DNA from: Monoglobus sp964442605
Lineage (GTDB): Bacteria > Bacillota > Clostridia > Monoglobales > Monoglobaceae
NCBI GenBank assembly: GCA_964442605.1
Contig: CAYTZR010000033.1
Span: forward strand, 1 to 22,002
Reading direction: 5' to 3'
DNA length: 22,002 nt
Below the pieces are notes generated by a model. The model searched no databases and was not told the origin of the DNA. It saw only the letters and a list, made by a program, of their open reading frames with translations. The translations under genes were made by a program, and so were the position numbers. Position 1 is the stretch's first letter; each line of letters begins with the position of its first letter. Positions 1-6,818 of this stretch are shown one piece after another.

Positions 1-66
1 AGGGTTTTCCTTGATTTTTTATATTACATTTTCATTACAAAGTGGCAAACTTGGGAGGATTATCAT

Positions 67-159
67 ATGAATACCAATTATTATAAGAGGATAAGGGATT
101 TGCGCGAGGATCACGATTTGACTCAGAGAGCAATTGCGGAGCGCCTTAAAACTTTTTAA
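67..159 (+). pseudogene. Truncated XRE-family HTH regulator (N-terminal remnant)
   Basis: A 30-codon frame starts at an ATG preceded by GGGAGGAT about 6 nt upstream. Its product reads RIRDLREDHDLTQRAIAERL, the typical first two helices of a Cro/C1 (XRE) DNA-binding domain. It then stops after KTF, exactly where the recognition helix (usually SQxxxSxxE) should begin. A complete XRE domain needs about 55-65 residues, so this cannot fold as a normal HTH. I see no continuation of the domain in the next 80 bases, which already hold the nspC promoter. It is most likely a decayed gene whose 3' part was deleted. Expression as a micro-peptide is possible but unsupported. Confidence 0.6.
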
Positions 160-168
160 AAAACGCAG

Positions 169-197
169 TGGATTTTTTATTTAGGATATGCTATAAT
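169..197 (+). promoter_or_regulatory. Sigma-A promoter for nspC
   Basis: A perfect TATAAT at 192-197 is preceded by TG one base upstream (extended -10, TGCTATAAT at 189-197). A weak -35 (TGGATT, 169-174) lies 17 bp upstream. Transcription would start near 204, giving a leader of about 37 nt that contains the AAAGGAG ribosome binding site at 228-234, 6 nt before the ATG at 241. The extended -10 probably compensates for the poor -35. Confidence 0.65.
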
Positions 198-240
198 ATA
201 CCTATTCTTTATATCTATTCTTTGGGGAAAGGAGCAAGGT

Positions 241-1365
241 ATGGAATTCAGCAATCTGTCTACGCCATGTTATGTGATTGATGAGGGACGGCTTATACAA
301 AATCTTGAAATATTGAAAAACGTTGAGGACAGAACCGGCGCGAAAATTTTGCTGGCGCAAAAGGCTTTTTCCATGTATACCATGTATCCTCTGATTGGCC
401 GGTACCTCGCGGGTACAACCGCAAGCTCGCTGTTTGAGGCACGGCTCGGCTGCGAGGAAATGCCAAATCGGGAAACGCACATATACGCCCCGGCGTACAG
501 TGATACGGATTTTTCGGAGATAATTAAAATATGCGACCATATTGTCTTTAACTCCTTTTCGCAATGGGAAAGGTACAGAGAACACGTTAAGGATAGAAAT
601 ATTGAGTGCGGAATAAGGATTAACCCCGAATATTCCGAAATTGAGACTGATATGTATAACCCTTGCTTTGCGGGCTCGAGAATGGGTACCACTCTTGAAA
701 ATTTCAATGAAAACGAGCTTGACGGTATAAGCGGTCTGCATTTTCATACCATGTGCGAGCAAAATTCCGATGTGCTGTACCGTACAATCTTAAAAGTTGA
801 TAAGAGGTTCGGAAAATATTTGAGTCGTATTAAGTGGCTGAACCTTGGGGGAGGACATCACATCACCCGCGAGGACTACGATATTGACACTTTGATAAAA
901 TCAATAGAATATATGCGTGACAAATACGGACTTGATATATACTTAGAGCCGGGAGAGGCGATCGCGCTTAACGCGGGTTACTTAGTCACAAGTGTACTGG
1001 ACGTTATGAACAACGGAATTGACATTGCCATTCTTGACGCGTCCGCCGCGTGCCATATGCCCGATGTGCTGGAAATGCCGTACAGACCGCCGCTTATCGG
1101 CGCGGGTGAAGCGGGCGATAAAACATACACCTATCGTTTAGGCGGTCCCACATGCTTGTCGGGAGATATAATCGGTGATTATTCTTTTGATGAACCGCTT
1201 AAACCCGGGGACAAATTAGTATTCGCGGATATGGCGATATATACAATGGTCAAGAACAACACATTTAACGGTATAAATCTGCCTTCGATTTATATTAAGC
1301 GCAATAACGGCGAAATTGAACTGTACAAATCGTTTGGATACGAGGATTTTAAATCAAGACTTTAA
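241..1365 (+). CDS. nspC: Carboxynorspermidine/carboxyspermidine decarboxylase (CASDC)
   Basis: PLP-dependent fold-III decarboxylase that removes CO2 from carboxyspermidine or carboxynorspermidine to give spermidine or norspermidine, the last step of the aspartate-semialdehyde polyamine route in the cytoplasm. The 374 residues match the usual NspC length. Seen in order: PLP lysine in LLAQKAF (K41), GTTASSLFEARLG, GLHFHTMCEQ (H169), the phosphate-binding glycines before EPGEA (E236-A240), DASAACHMPDV (D266) and GPTCLSGD (C305, D309), where the Cys and Asp belong to the dimer-shared active site. The ATG has a strong AAAGGAG 6 nt upstream. The gene is followed 34 nt later by a QueG-like gene, probably co-transcribed. 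The partner dehydrogenase is at 14625-15872 on the other strand, so the pathway is split. Norspermidine as product cannot be excluded, but with SpeB in the window spermidine is more likely. Confidence 0.93.
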   Translation: MEFSNLSTPCYVIDEGRLIQNLEILKNVEDRTGAKILLAQKAFSMYTMYPLIGRYLAGTTASSLFEARLGCEEMPNRETHIYAPAYSDTDFSEIIKICDHIVFNSFSQWERYREHVKDRNIECGIRINPEYSEIETDMYNPCFAGSRMGTTLENFNENELDGISGLHFHTMCEQNSDVLYRTILKVDKRFGKYLSRIKWLNLGGGHHITREDYDIDTLIKSIEYMRDKYGLDIYLEPGEAIALNAGYLVTSVLDVMNNGIDIAILDASAACHMPDVLEMPYRPPLIGAGEAGDKTYTYRLGGPTCLSGDIIGDYSFDEPLKPGDKLVFADMAIYTMVKNNTFNGINLPSIYIKRNNGEIELYKSFGYEDFKSRL

Positions 1366-1399
1366 ATAAATTTTAAATCAAATATATAGGGATTAAATT

Positions 1400-2074
1400 A
1401 TGAATGAAATTCAAAGACAAATAACGGACTTTTTACTTGAAAACGGCGCGGGTCAGGTTGGATTTTGCGCTCTTAACGATGATGAATTCGCGCAAAACGA
1501 ATTCGGACTCGGCTACGCTATATCCTACACAATACCGCTGTCCGATGCCGTAATCGACAATATTGACGATGCGCCGACACATACATATTTTCATCATTAC
1601 AGAACCGTTAATACCATGATTGACAGCAATTCGCTGAGGGTTGGATTTATTCTGCGGCGGCACGGATACAGATACGTGTCCGTTCCGGCATCCCAGTCGG
1701 TAAACGGTCTGCGGGGCGTATTTTCGCACAAATATGCCGCCGTACATTCCGGTCTTGGTTTTGTGGGCAAAAGCGGACTGTTCATATCCTCGGAAAACGG
1801 CCCCAGAGTCAGACTCGGAACGATACTGACAGACTGCGACAAATTCGAGGTAAACCGAAAAATTCCGGATTGCCTTTGCGGAAGCTGCTCCGCCTGCCGC
1901 GATGCCTGTCCCGCAATGGCGATAACGGGAAACCTATGGTCGCCCGATAAGCCGAGAGAGTATATAATTGACGCGCTTGCGTGCAGCCAACACATGAAAA
2001 AGGCGTATCAACATATCGGCAGAGGCTCGGTATGCGGAATTTGTATGCGCGTCTGTCCCAGAGGTATTAAATAA
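1400..2074 (+). CDS. QueG-like double [4Fe-4S] cluster protein, short form
   Basis: The protein resembles the core of epoxyqueuosine reductase: HSGLGFVGKSGLFIS (compare the AGLGFIGKN segment of QueG), then two ferredoxin-type cysteine groups. These are CGSCSACRDACP (C160, C163, C166, C170) and a second set C195, C212, C215, C219 (CGICMRVCP). At 224 residues it is far shorter than QueG (about 310-390) and ends right after the second cluster, so the C-terminal HEAT-like part is absent and the N-terminal DUF1730-like part is abbreviated. It is therefore an iron-sulfur oxidoreductase-like protein rather than a confident QueG. The start ATG has only a weak GGGATT upstream, consistent with read-through from nspC. 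It converges with the response regulator gene, only 18 nt away, with no visible terminator. The true substrate is unknown. Confidence 0.75.
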   Translation: MNEIQRQITDFLLENGAGQVGFCALNDDEFAQNEFGLGYAISYTIPLSDAVIDNIDDAPTHTYFHHYRTVNTMIDSNSLRVGFILRRHGYRYVSVPASQSVNGLRGVFSHKYAAVHSGLGFVGKSGLFISSENGPRVRLGTILTDCDKFEVNRKIPDCLCGSCSACRDACPAMAITGNLWSPDKPREYIIDALACSQHMKKAYQHIGRGSVCGICMRVCPRGIK

Positions 2075-2092
2075 AAAAATTAAATAACCTCG

Positions 2093-2779
2093 TTATGCGG
2101 TAAATCTGTATCCGGCACCCCAGACAGTTTCGATATACTTTTCACTTGTATGTTTTTCTATCTTATCTCTTATGCGCTGAATATGAACCGTAACAGTCGA
2201 GGTATCGCCCAGGGCATCCATACCCCATATGCGATCAAACAAAATATCCTTGTTAAAAACTATGTTGGGATTTTCAAGCAAAAACAGCAGCAGATCATAC
2301 TCCTTTATTGTGAGTATGATTTCTTTTTTATTTACAAAAACCCGTCTTGAGCCCTTGTCCACAGTCAGTCCTCTGACCGTTATCGAATTGTTCTCCACAG
2401 CCTTTTTACAGTTTTTCAGAGAATTATATCTAAAAATGTGCGCCTTTACTCTCGCCACCATTTCAGATGGTGAAAACGGTTTTGCGATATAATCATCGGC
2501 ACCCAAGCCAAGACCGCGTATCTTGTCTATATCCTCGCTCCGTGCGGACAGAAAAATCACCGGCACATCCTTAACCTTTCTAAGTTCGGTGCATACCGAA
2601 AATCCATCGCGGTTCGGCAGCATAACATCAATAATCACAAGCTCATAGTCATTTTCGAGCGCCATTTTAAGCCCGTAGTTTCCCTCGTAGGCAAGGTCAC
2701 ATTCAAACCCGTTCGCAATCAAATAATCACGCTCAAGCTCCGCAATACTTCTGTCATCCTCAATAATCAGTATTTTCAT
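2093..2779 (-). CDS. OmpR/PhoB-family response regulator
   Basis: A 228-residue regulator with an N-terminal receiver domain (acidic pair D8/D9, phospho-acceptor D51 in IIDVMLP, S78, K100 in AKPF) and a C-terminal winged-helix DNA-binding domain ending in TVTVHIQRIRDKIE...VWGAGYRF, the OmpR-type signature. I start it at the ATG giving MKILIIEDD because AAAGGAG lies 10 nt upstream. An in-frame ATG three codons earlier (2788) sits almost on the ribosome binding site. The gene overlaps the end of the kinase gene by 20 nt, implying translational coupling. It is the last gene of the five-gene unit and presumably controls the ABC genes and the upstream secreted protein. Confidence 0.93.
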   Translation of the reverse strand: MKILIIEDDRSIAELERDYLIANGFECDLAYEGNYGLKMALENDYELVIIDVMLPNRDGFSVCTELRKVKDVPVIFLSARSEDIDKIRGLGLGADDYIAKPFSPSEMVARVKAHIFRYNSLKNCKKAVENNSITVRGLTVDKGSRRVFVNKKEIILTIKEYDLLLFLLENPNIVFNKDILFDRIWGMDALGDTSTVTVHIQRIRDKIEKHTSEKYIETVWGAGYRFTA

Positions 2780-3902
2780 CCCGCACATTCTCCTTTAGCC
2801 TTATATAAACGGTAACGCCGTCATTTTCGCCGTTGCCGCGCATCCACATCCTTCCTCCGTGTTCCTTAACTATCATATTGCATATGGAAAGTCCCAAGCC
2901 GTTGCCTGAAACATTCATGCTTCTTGCCGGATCGGCTCTGAAAAATGTTTCAAAAACCCTTTTTTCATCCTGCTCGCTTATACCGATTCCCGTGTCTGAA
3001 AAAGCTATTACCGCAAACCCGCCGTCTCGGTTTATCGTGAGCCTAAGACTTCCGCTCTCGCTCGGCTTTTTATACTTTATCGCGTTTTCAATTATATTTG
3101 AAAACACCCTTTTCATTTTCGCCTTGTCAAACGAAACAAAGACCTCCTGCCCCGACTTCAAAAGTCCTCCAATCTCCACGCTTATATCCGAATGATTAAG
3201 ATCGATTAAGTATTCATCCAAAACATCTTTTGTAAAGCCGCATATATCCGCTGTTTGAATATCATACACAGTATTGTTGAGCTTTGAATACAACGAAAGG
3301 TTATTCACCATATTTTCCAATGTATCCGCTTTCGCAAGAATGGTATCAAGATACCTGTTCATCATATCCGGTTCCAATGCGATGCCGTCCCTTATACCCT
3401 CAACATAGCCTTTGATTGAGGTTATAGGTGTTTTTAAATCGTGAGAAATATCGGCAATAAGCATTTTGTGCTGTTCATCTCGTAAAATCTCATCATTTAC
3501 GGATTTTTTAAGCCTAAGTCTAAGACGTTCGATAGTATTATACACATCCTTTATCTCACCATCGCCCAAGCATAGCGGTTCATAATCCAAGTCGCCCTCT
3601 GTCAGATGCTCCATCGCTTCTGAAATTTTTTTGATTGGCAATAGTATGGTCCTTGACAAATATGCTGTAATGCCGACACAGCACCCTATGACAACGCCGA
3701 TTAAAACCAACAGCCACAGCATAATATATCTGCGCAGCACAGGATTTGTCAGAGTCGGAGTAAACCCGTTCACTTCGATTGATATACTCGGCAGATAACT
3801 TGCCGCGAGTACCAAAATAAATGCTGATATAAGCGCCATCAGAAAAACCGGCAGAACCAGCATTATTATTGATGAAATAAAGAACTTGGTCTTAATCGAC
3901 AT
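2760..3902 (-). CDS. Membrane sensor histidine kinase (HAMP, HisKA, HATPase)
   Basis: A 380-residue kinase. Two membrane segments (about 7-35 and 60-82) flank a very short extracytoplasmic loop of about 25 residues, followed by a HAMP domain (about 83-135). The H-box is ADISHDLKTP with phospho-accepting H154. ATP-binding boxes follow: N-box NIIENAIKYK (269-278), G1 SDTGIGIS (302-309), F-box FETFFRAD, G2 GNGLGLSI (333-340). Start ATG is preceded by AAAGGAGG. The small sensory loop suggests it senses within the membrane or through the neighbouring ABC transporter, as in cell-envelope-stress kinases (inference). Its stop overlaps the regulator start. Kinase-before-regulator order is the less common arrangement. 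Confidence 0.93.
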   Translation of the reverse strand: MSIKTKFFISSIIMLVLPVFLMALISAFILVLAASYLPSISIEVNGFTPTLTNPVLRRYIMLWLLVLIGVVIGCCVGITAYLSRTILLPIKKISEAMEHLTEGDLDYEPLCLGDGEIKDVYNTIERLRLRLKKSVNDEILRDEQHKMLIADISHDLKTPITSIKGYVEGIRDGIALEPDMMNRYLDTILAKADTLENMVNNLSLYSKLNNTVYDIQTADICGFTKDVLDEYLIDLNHSDISVEIGGLLKSGQEVFVSFDKAKMKRVFSNIIENAIKYKKPSESGSLRLTINRDGGFAVIAFSDTGIGISEQDEKRVFETFFRADPARSMNVSGNGLGLSICNMIVKEHGGRMWMRGNGENDGVTVYIRLKENVRDENTDY

Positions 3903-3928
3903 TTTTCCTCCTTTTACACCTTTCGGTT

Positions 3929-4675
3929 TTAGACTTCCTTGAATCTGAACGCATAATACCCGATTGAGCCAAAAGTCAGACCATAGCCTATAAGCAGCAG
4001 CGCCTTAGACGATGCGGCAAGATATGACATACCGCTGCCGAGCCAAATCTTATGCCACTGCATAAATCCGGTAAATACCAGTCCGCTCATACTGCTGAAA
4101 TATATTCCCGCTATTTTCAGTCCCGCATATATAATTATACACAAAAACATTGCCATTGTCGAGCTTTTTACAAATTGATTTATCATTGCCGCCATAAGAA
4201 TTACTATGAGCATGGGAGCTATATCGATTATGTAAGATAACATCGCGTATCCGAAGCTTACAACCCTTCCGAACACAGCCAAATCGGCTATACTTGAGGC
4301 AACAAAGACAGCAGCCATATTTATAACCGCGAGAAAAAGCGCCGCGCCTATCTTTCCTATAAATATTTTATATCGCTCAACAGGACGCATAAGTATACCT
4401 CTTATGGTTTTTTCCCTAAATTCCGCCGCGAATAACTCGCACACCGCCATTATAGCTATAAACGGAATTATCGCCTCGACAAACAGGCTCATCAGCGCTG
4501 TTGATGTATTGATATTGCTCATATTCCAAATTCCGTTTGACAGCCTTGCGGAAAGCAGCTTCATACATACCGTCCCTATACAGATGATTATCTCTATTAT
4601 TATAAACACAATGTACTTTTTATGAGAAAGCAGCTTTGTACATTCGTTTTTGAAATTAGCCGCTATTTTTCGCAT
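3929..4675 (-). CDS. ABC-2 type transporter permease
   Basis: A 248-residue integral membrane protein with about six hydrophobic segments: after HKKYIVFIIIEIIICIG, at the LFVEAIIPFIAIMAVCE helix, and in the C-terminal half. The segment FAAEFREKTIRGILMRPVERYKIFIGK is characteristic of BcrB/LanE/G-type ABC-2 permeases. I chose the ATG giving MRKIAANFKNECTKLL, 6 nt after AGGGGA; an upstream in-frame ATG at 4690 also has a weak purine-rich site. It overlaps the ATPase gene by 20 nt and precedes the kinase by 26 nt. A single permease gene implies a homodimer with the adjacent ATPase. Likely role: export of, or defence against, a peptide or lipid-targeting antibiotic; the substrate is unknown. Confidence 0.85.
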   Translation of the reverse strand: MRKIAANFKNECTKLLSHKKYIVFIIIEIIICIGTVCMKLLSARLSNGIWNMSNINTSTALMSLFVEAIIPFIAIMAVCELFAAEFREKTIRGILMRPVERYKIFIGKIGAALFLAVINMAAVFVASSIADLAVFGRVVSFGYAMLSYIIDIAPMLIVILMAAMINQFVKSSTMAMFLCIIIYAGLKIAGIYFSSMSGLVFTGFMQWHKIWLGSGMSYLAASSKALLLIGYGLTFGSIGYYAFRFKEV

Positions 4676-5438
4676 AATCTTTCCCCTCATCTTCTCCCTC
4701 TGCCGCCGCGCCTTTTCCTACTGTTGACAAAAAGTAATCCTCAAGCGACGGATGCGTTTCCAAAATTTTTTCGATATTATCATAAGCTAAAACAACGCCA
4801 TCGTTAATAACCGCAGCTTTTGTACACGTTTTCTCAAGCTCTGAGGCTATATGTCCGGCAATCAAAAATGTAACTCCTTCATTTTCGGACATTTCCTTTA
4901 TAACCGAGCGGATATGCACAACACCCTCAATATCAAGTCCGTTGGTCGGCTCGTCAAGGATAACCAGACGCGGCTTTGAAAAAAGGGCAAGAGCGATACC
5001 GAGCCTCTGCTTCATACCGAGCGAAAACCGTCCCGCTTTATCATTTGCGTAATTTTCAAGATTTACAAGGCGCAAAACCTCCGATATTCTTTGTTCTGCC
5101 TGCTTTCCGCTGAGCTTTGGATAAAACCTCGATGCCAGCTTCAGGTTTTGGTAAGCCGTCATGTTCTCATATACTGCCGGAGCCTCAATAAGCGCTCCGA
5201 CATCCTCCATTGCCTCTTCAAACTCGGTATCTATTTCATGACCGAATATGTGTATATCACCGTTATCAACACCGCACATGCCGATAACAGCCTTCATGAC
5301 GGTTGTCTTTCCCGAACCGTTCGGGCCCAGCAATCCGACAACGTCACCCTCCTCTATCCTGAGAGTAACATCGCGAATACCTCGGTTATTTTTATATAAT
5401 TTTTTTAAGTGTCGTATCGAAAGAACTGTCTTTGCCAT
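4656..5438 (-). CDS. ABC transporter ATP-binding protein, BcrA/LanF-like
   Basis: A 260-residue single nucleotide-binding domain: Walker A GPNGSGKT (38-45), signature FSLGMKQR (138-145), Walker B LVILDEPTNGLD (158-169), switch His at 196 (IAGH). The Q-loop position reads ALIEAPAVYENMTAYQNL, with Glu (E85) in place of Gln. This E-loop is known from lantibiotic-immunity (LanF) and bacitracin (BcrA) type ATPases. The frame is open upstream to 5564, but the extension is a Lys/Asn-rich translation of the spacer. The ATG at 5438, with AAAGG upstream and the canonical MAKTVLSIRHLKKLY start, is preferred. It forms a transporter with the overlapping permease gene. Confidence 0.92.
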   Translation of the reverse strand: MAKTVLSIRHLKKLYKNNRGIRDVTLRIEEGDVVGLLGPNGSGKTTVMKAVIGMCGVDNGDIHIFGHEIDTEFEEAMEDVGALIEAPAVYENMTAYQNLKLASRFYPKLSGKQAEQRISEVLRLVNLENYANDKAGRFSLGMKQRLGIALALFSKPRLVILDEPTNGLDIEGVVHIRSVIKEMSENEGVTFLIAGHIASELEKTCTKAAVINDGVVLAYDNIEKILETHPSLEDYFLSTVGKGAAAEGEDEGKDYAKNSG

Positions 5439-5507
5439 AATTTTCGCCTTTCTGTGTTTTTGTTTGTTGTTTTGTTTTTTGCTCTTGTTTGTTTTATATA
5501 GGTGGGA

Positions 5508-5528
5508 GGCGGGCTTTACCTGCCCGCC
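5508..5528 (-). other. GC-rich stem-loop in the leader of the ABC genes
   Basis: A perfect 7-bp inverted repeat (GGCGGGC / GCCCGCC, loop TTTACCT as read on +) sits in the otherwise AT-rich 163-bp spacer between the secreted protein gene and the ATPase gene. On the transcribed strand no U-run follows, so it is not a standard intrinsic terminator. It may set mRNA stability or differential expression of the upstream gene relative to the transporter. The rest of the spacer is A/C-rich on the transcript and shows no ORF. Confidence 0.4.
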
Positions 5529-5601
5529 ATACATTTTAAAACGCCCGAAAATATTATTAATCATTCACCTATTTTGTTGTTATTTTTATATTATTTAAAT
5601 A

Positions 5602-6618
5602 TTATTCGGCTTTTTCGCTACCTGTTATTACTACTGAATTACCGTCATAATCAATATCATAGCCATCGCCGTTTTCATATACACCGTCGTCCTCCTGCTC
5701 GGTGACAACATACAATGATGAATTATAGAGATCCTCATATTCATCGGCGTTGACCCTCTCTATTGTTGTCGTGCCAAAGTCTCCGACAGTCATATTAATA
5801 TTAAATCCGACATTTCTCGCGCTGCCCGTTTCATCATAGCCCGTTATAACCAATCTGCCGTCAAATGCCGTTATTCTGTCATGATCGTCAACGGTTACAT
5901 TTCCGTTTATGCTATTAATATAAGGCTCGGTTGAATTTATGAAAATACTGTTAAATACGCTTTCGGCATCTCCTGCCCGGCTGCCTGTGTTTATCATATC
6001 GCCTCCGCTTGAACGCATACTCGCGCAAAGGAATGAGAATGCCGCCGTCATATACTTAGGCAGCTGTTCGCCCGTCATATTCAGGTTATATATCCTGTTA
6101 TCACCTTCGGCTTGGGACAATATAATATTATTCTTTATATCTCCGATCAAGGTATCACTCAATGTTTCCGCAAAGTTTACACCCTTTGTGAAGACCTCGT
6201 TATCGGTATTCGCGTCCCATGAGCCGTCATCTTCAATGGGTACCTTGTAATCAGCCGCAACCCGCTCCTCATACGGCTCATCAAAGCTGTAAAAGCGATA
6301 CCCGTCCTGTACGGTACTGATTTCGGCGCTGTAGCTGCCGTCCTCAAAAATGGTTGTACAAACCGTTTGAGATTTTACATCGCCGTTACGGTCGGATAAG
6401 TACCGCGCATCCATCGCCGCAAGGCTTACGCCGTCAACATCAATGCCGAAGCTCGCGCTTAGTGTGTAGTTATCCGAGAAAATAACGTTTTTAAGCGCTG
6501 TCTTGATTGTTGAATAACCGTTTGCGTTGTCATAGTTCGCAAACACCGCCATTGTCAGCACCAAAACCGCCACGCCAATACTTATTGCCGCTCTCACGGC
6601 GTGATTTTTCTTTTTCAT
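5602..6618 (-). CDS. Secreted or membrane-anchored protein of unknown function
   Basis: A 338-residue protein I do not recognise as a named family. It begins KKKNHAVRAAISIGVAVLVL, a positively charged start followed by a hydrophobic stretch to about residue 27, then FANYDNANGYSTIKTALKN. That fits a signal peptide or N-terminal anchor with the rest outside the cell. The body is acidic and rich in Asp, Ser, Thr and Asn, with alternating beta-type patterning (for example YSAEISTVQDGYRFYSFDEP) and no cysteine motif or catalytic signature that I can name. It is the first gene of the unit, with a near-perfect GAGGAGG site before the ATG. Its position suggests an extracytoplasmic sensor, substrate-binding or immunity component of the ABC/two-component system (inference from context only). 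Confidence 0.75.
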   Translation of the reverse strand: MKKKNHAVRAAISIGVAVLVLTMAVFANYDNANGYSTIKTALKNVIFSDNYTLSASFGIDVDGVSLAAMDARYLSDRNGDVKSQTVCTTIFEDGSYSAEISTVQDGYRFYSFDEPYEERVAADYKVPIEDDGSWDANTDNEVFTKGVNFAETLSDTLIGDIKNNIILSQAEGDNRIYNLNMTGEQLPKYMTAAFSFLCASMRSSGGDMINTGSRAGDAESVFNSIFINSTEPYINSINGNVTVDDHDRITAFDGRLVITGYDETGSARNVGFNINMTVGDFGTTTIERVNADEYEDLYNSSLYVVTEQEDDGVYENGDGYDIDYDGNSVVITGSEKAE

Positions 6619-6694
6619 AATAATCCTCCTCTGAATTAAAATAAGTTTTTTGTTTTGAAGCTTACAAAGCCCGCATATGCTTTAGCTTGTATAA

Positions 6695-6723
6695 ATAATA
6701 TAAAGGCAAATACTTAAAAACAA
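6695..6723 (-). promoter_or_regulatory. Possible promoter of the secreted protein/ABC/two-component unit
   Basis: Reading the minus strand, TTGTTT (6718-6723) and TATTAT (6695-6700) are separated by 17 bp. The sequence around them is very AT-rich, so chance matches are likely. It lies 77 bp upstream of the start codon at 6618 and downstream of the terminator of the preceding lyase gene, where a promoter for this unit is expected. Confidence 0.35.
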
Positions 6724-6772
6724 ATATATAAATTATTAAATATTTATAAATTGTGTTTTTGCGGTTAAGCGC

Positions 6773-6799
6773 AAAAATCCCCGACGCGAAGCATCGGGG
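6773..6799 (-). terminator. Intrinsic terminator of the first-listed PL11 gene
   Basis: On the minus strand CCCCGATGC-TTC-GCGTCGGGG forms a 9-bp stem (one G-U pair) with a 3-nt loop, followed by ATTTTT. It starts 20 nt after the stop codon of the lyase at 6819 and separates that gene from the ABC/two-component unit. Confidence 0.85.
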
Positions 6800-6818
6800 A
6801 CTTATTATTGATTTCACG

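Noticed and set aside
202..762. A 186-codon minus-strand frame over nspC
   Set aside because: It runs antisense to clearly conserved NspC motifs and would start inside that gene without a ribosome binding site.
5439..5564. N-terminal extension of the ABC ATPase
   Set aside because: The extra 42 codons are Lys/Gln/Asn-rich spacer translation crossing a GC stem-loop; the ATG at 5438 has a ribosome binding site and gives the usual family start.
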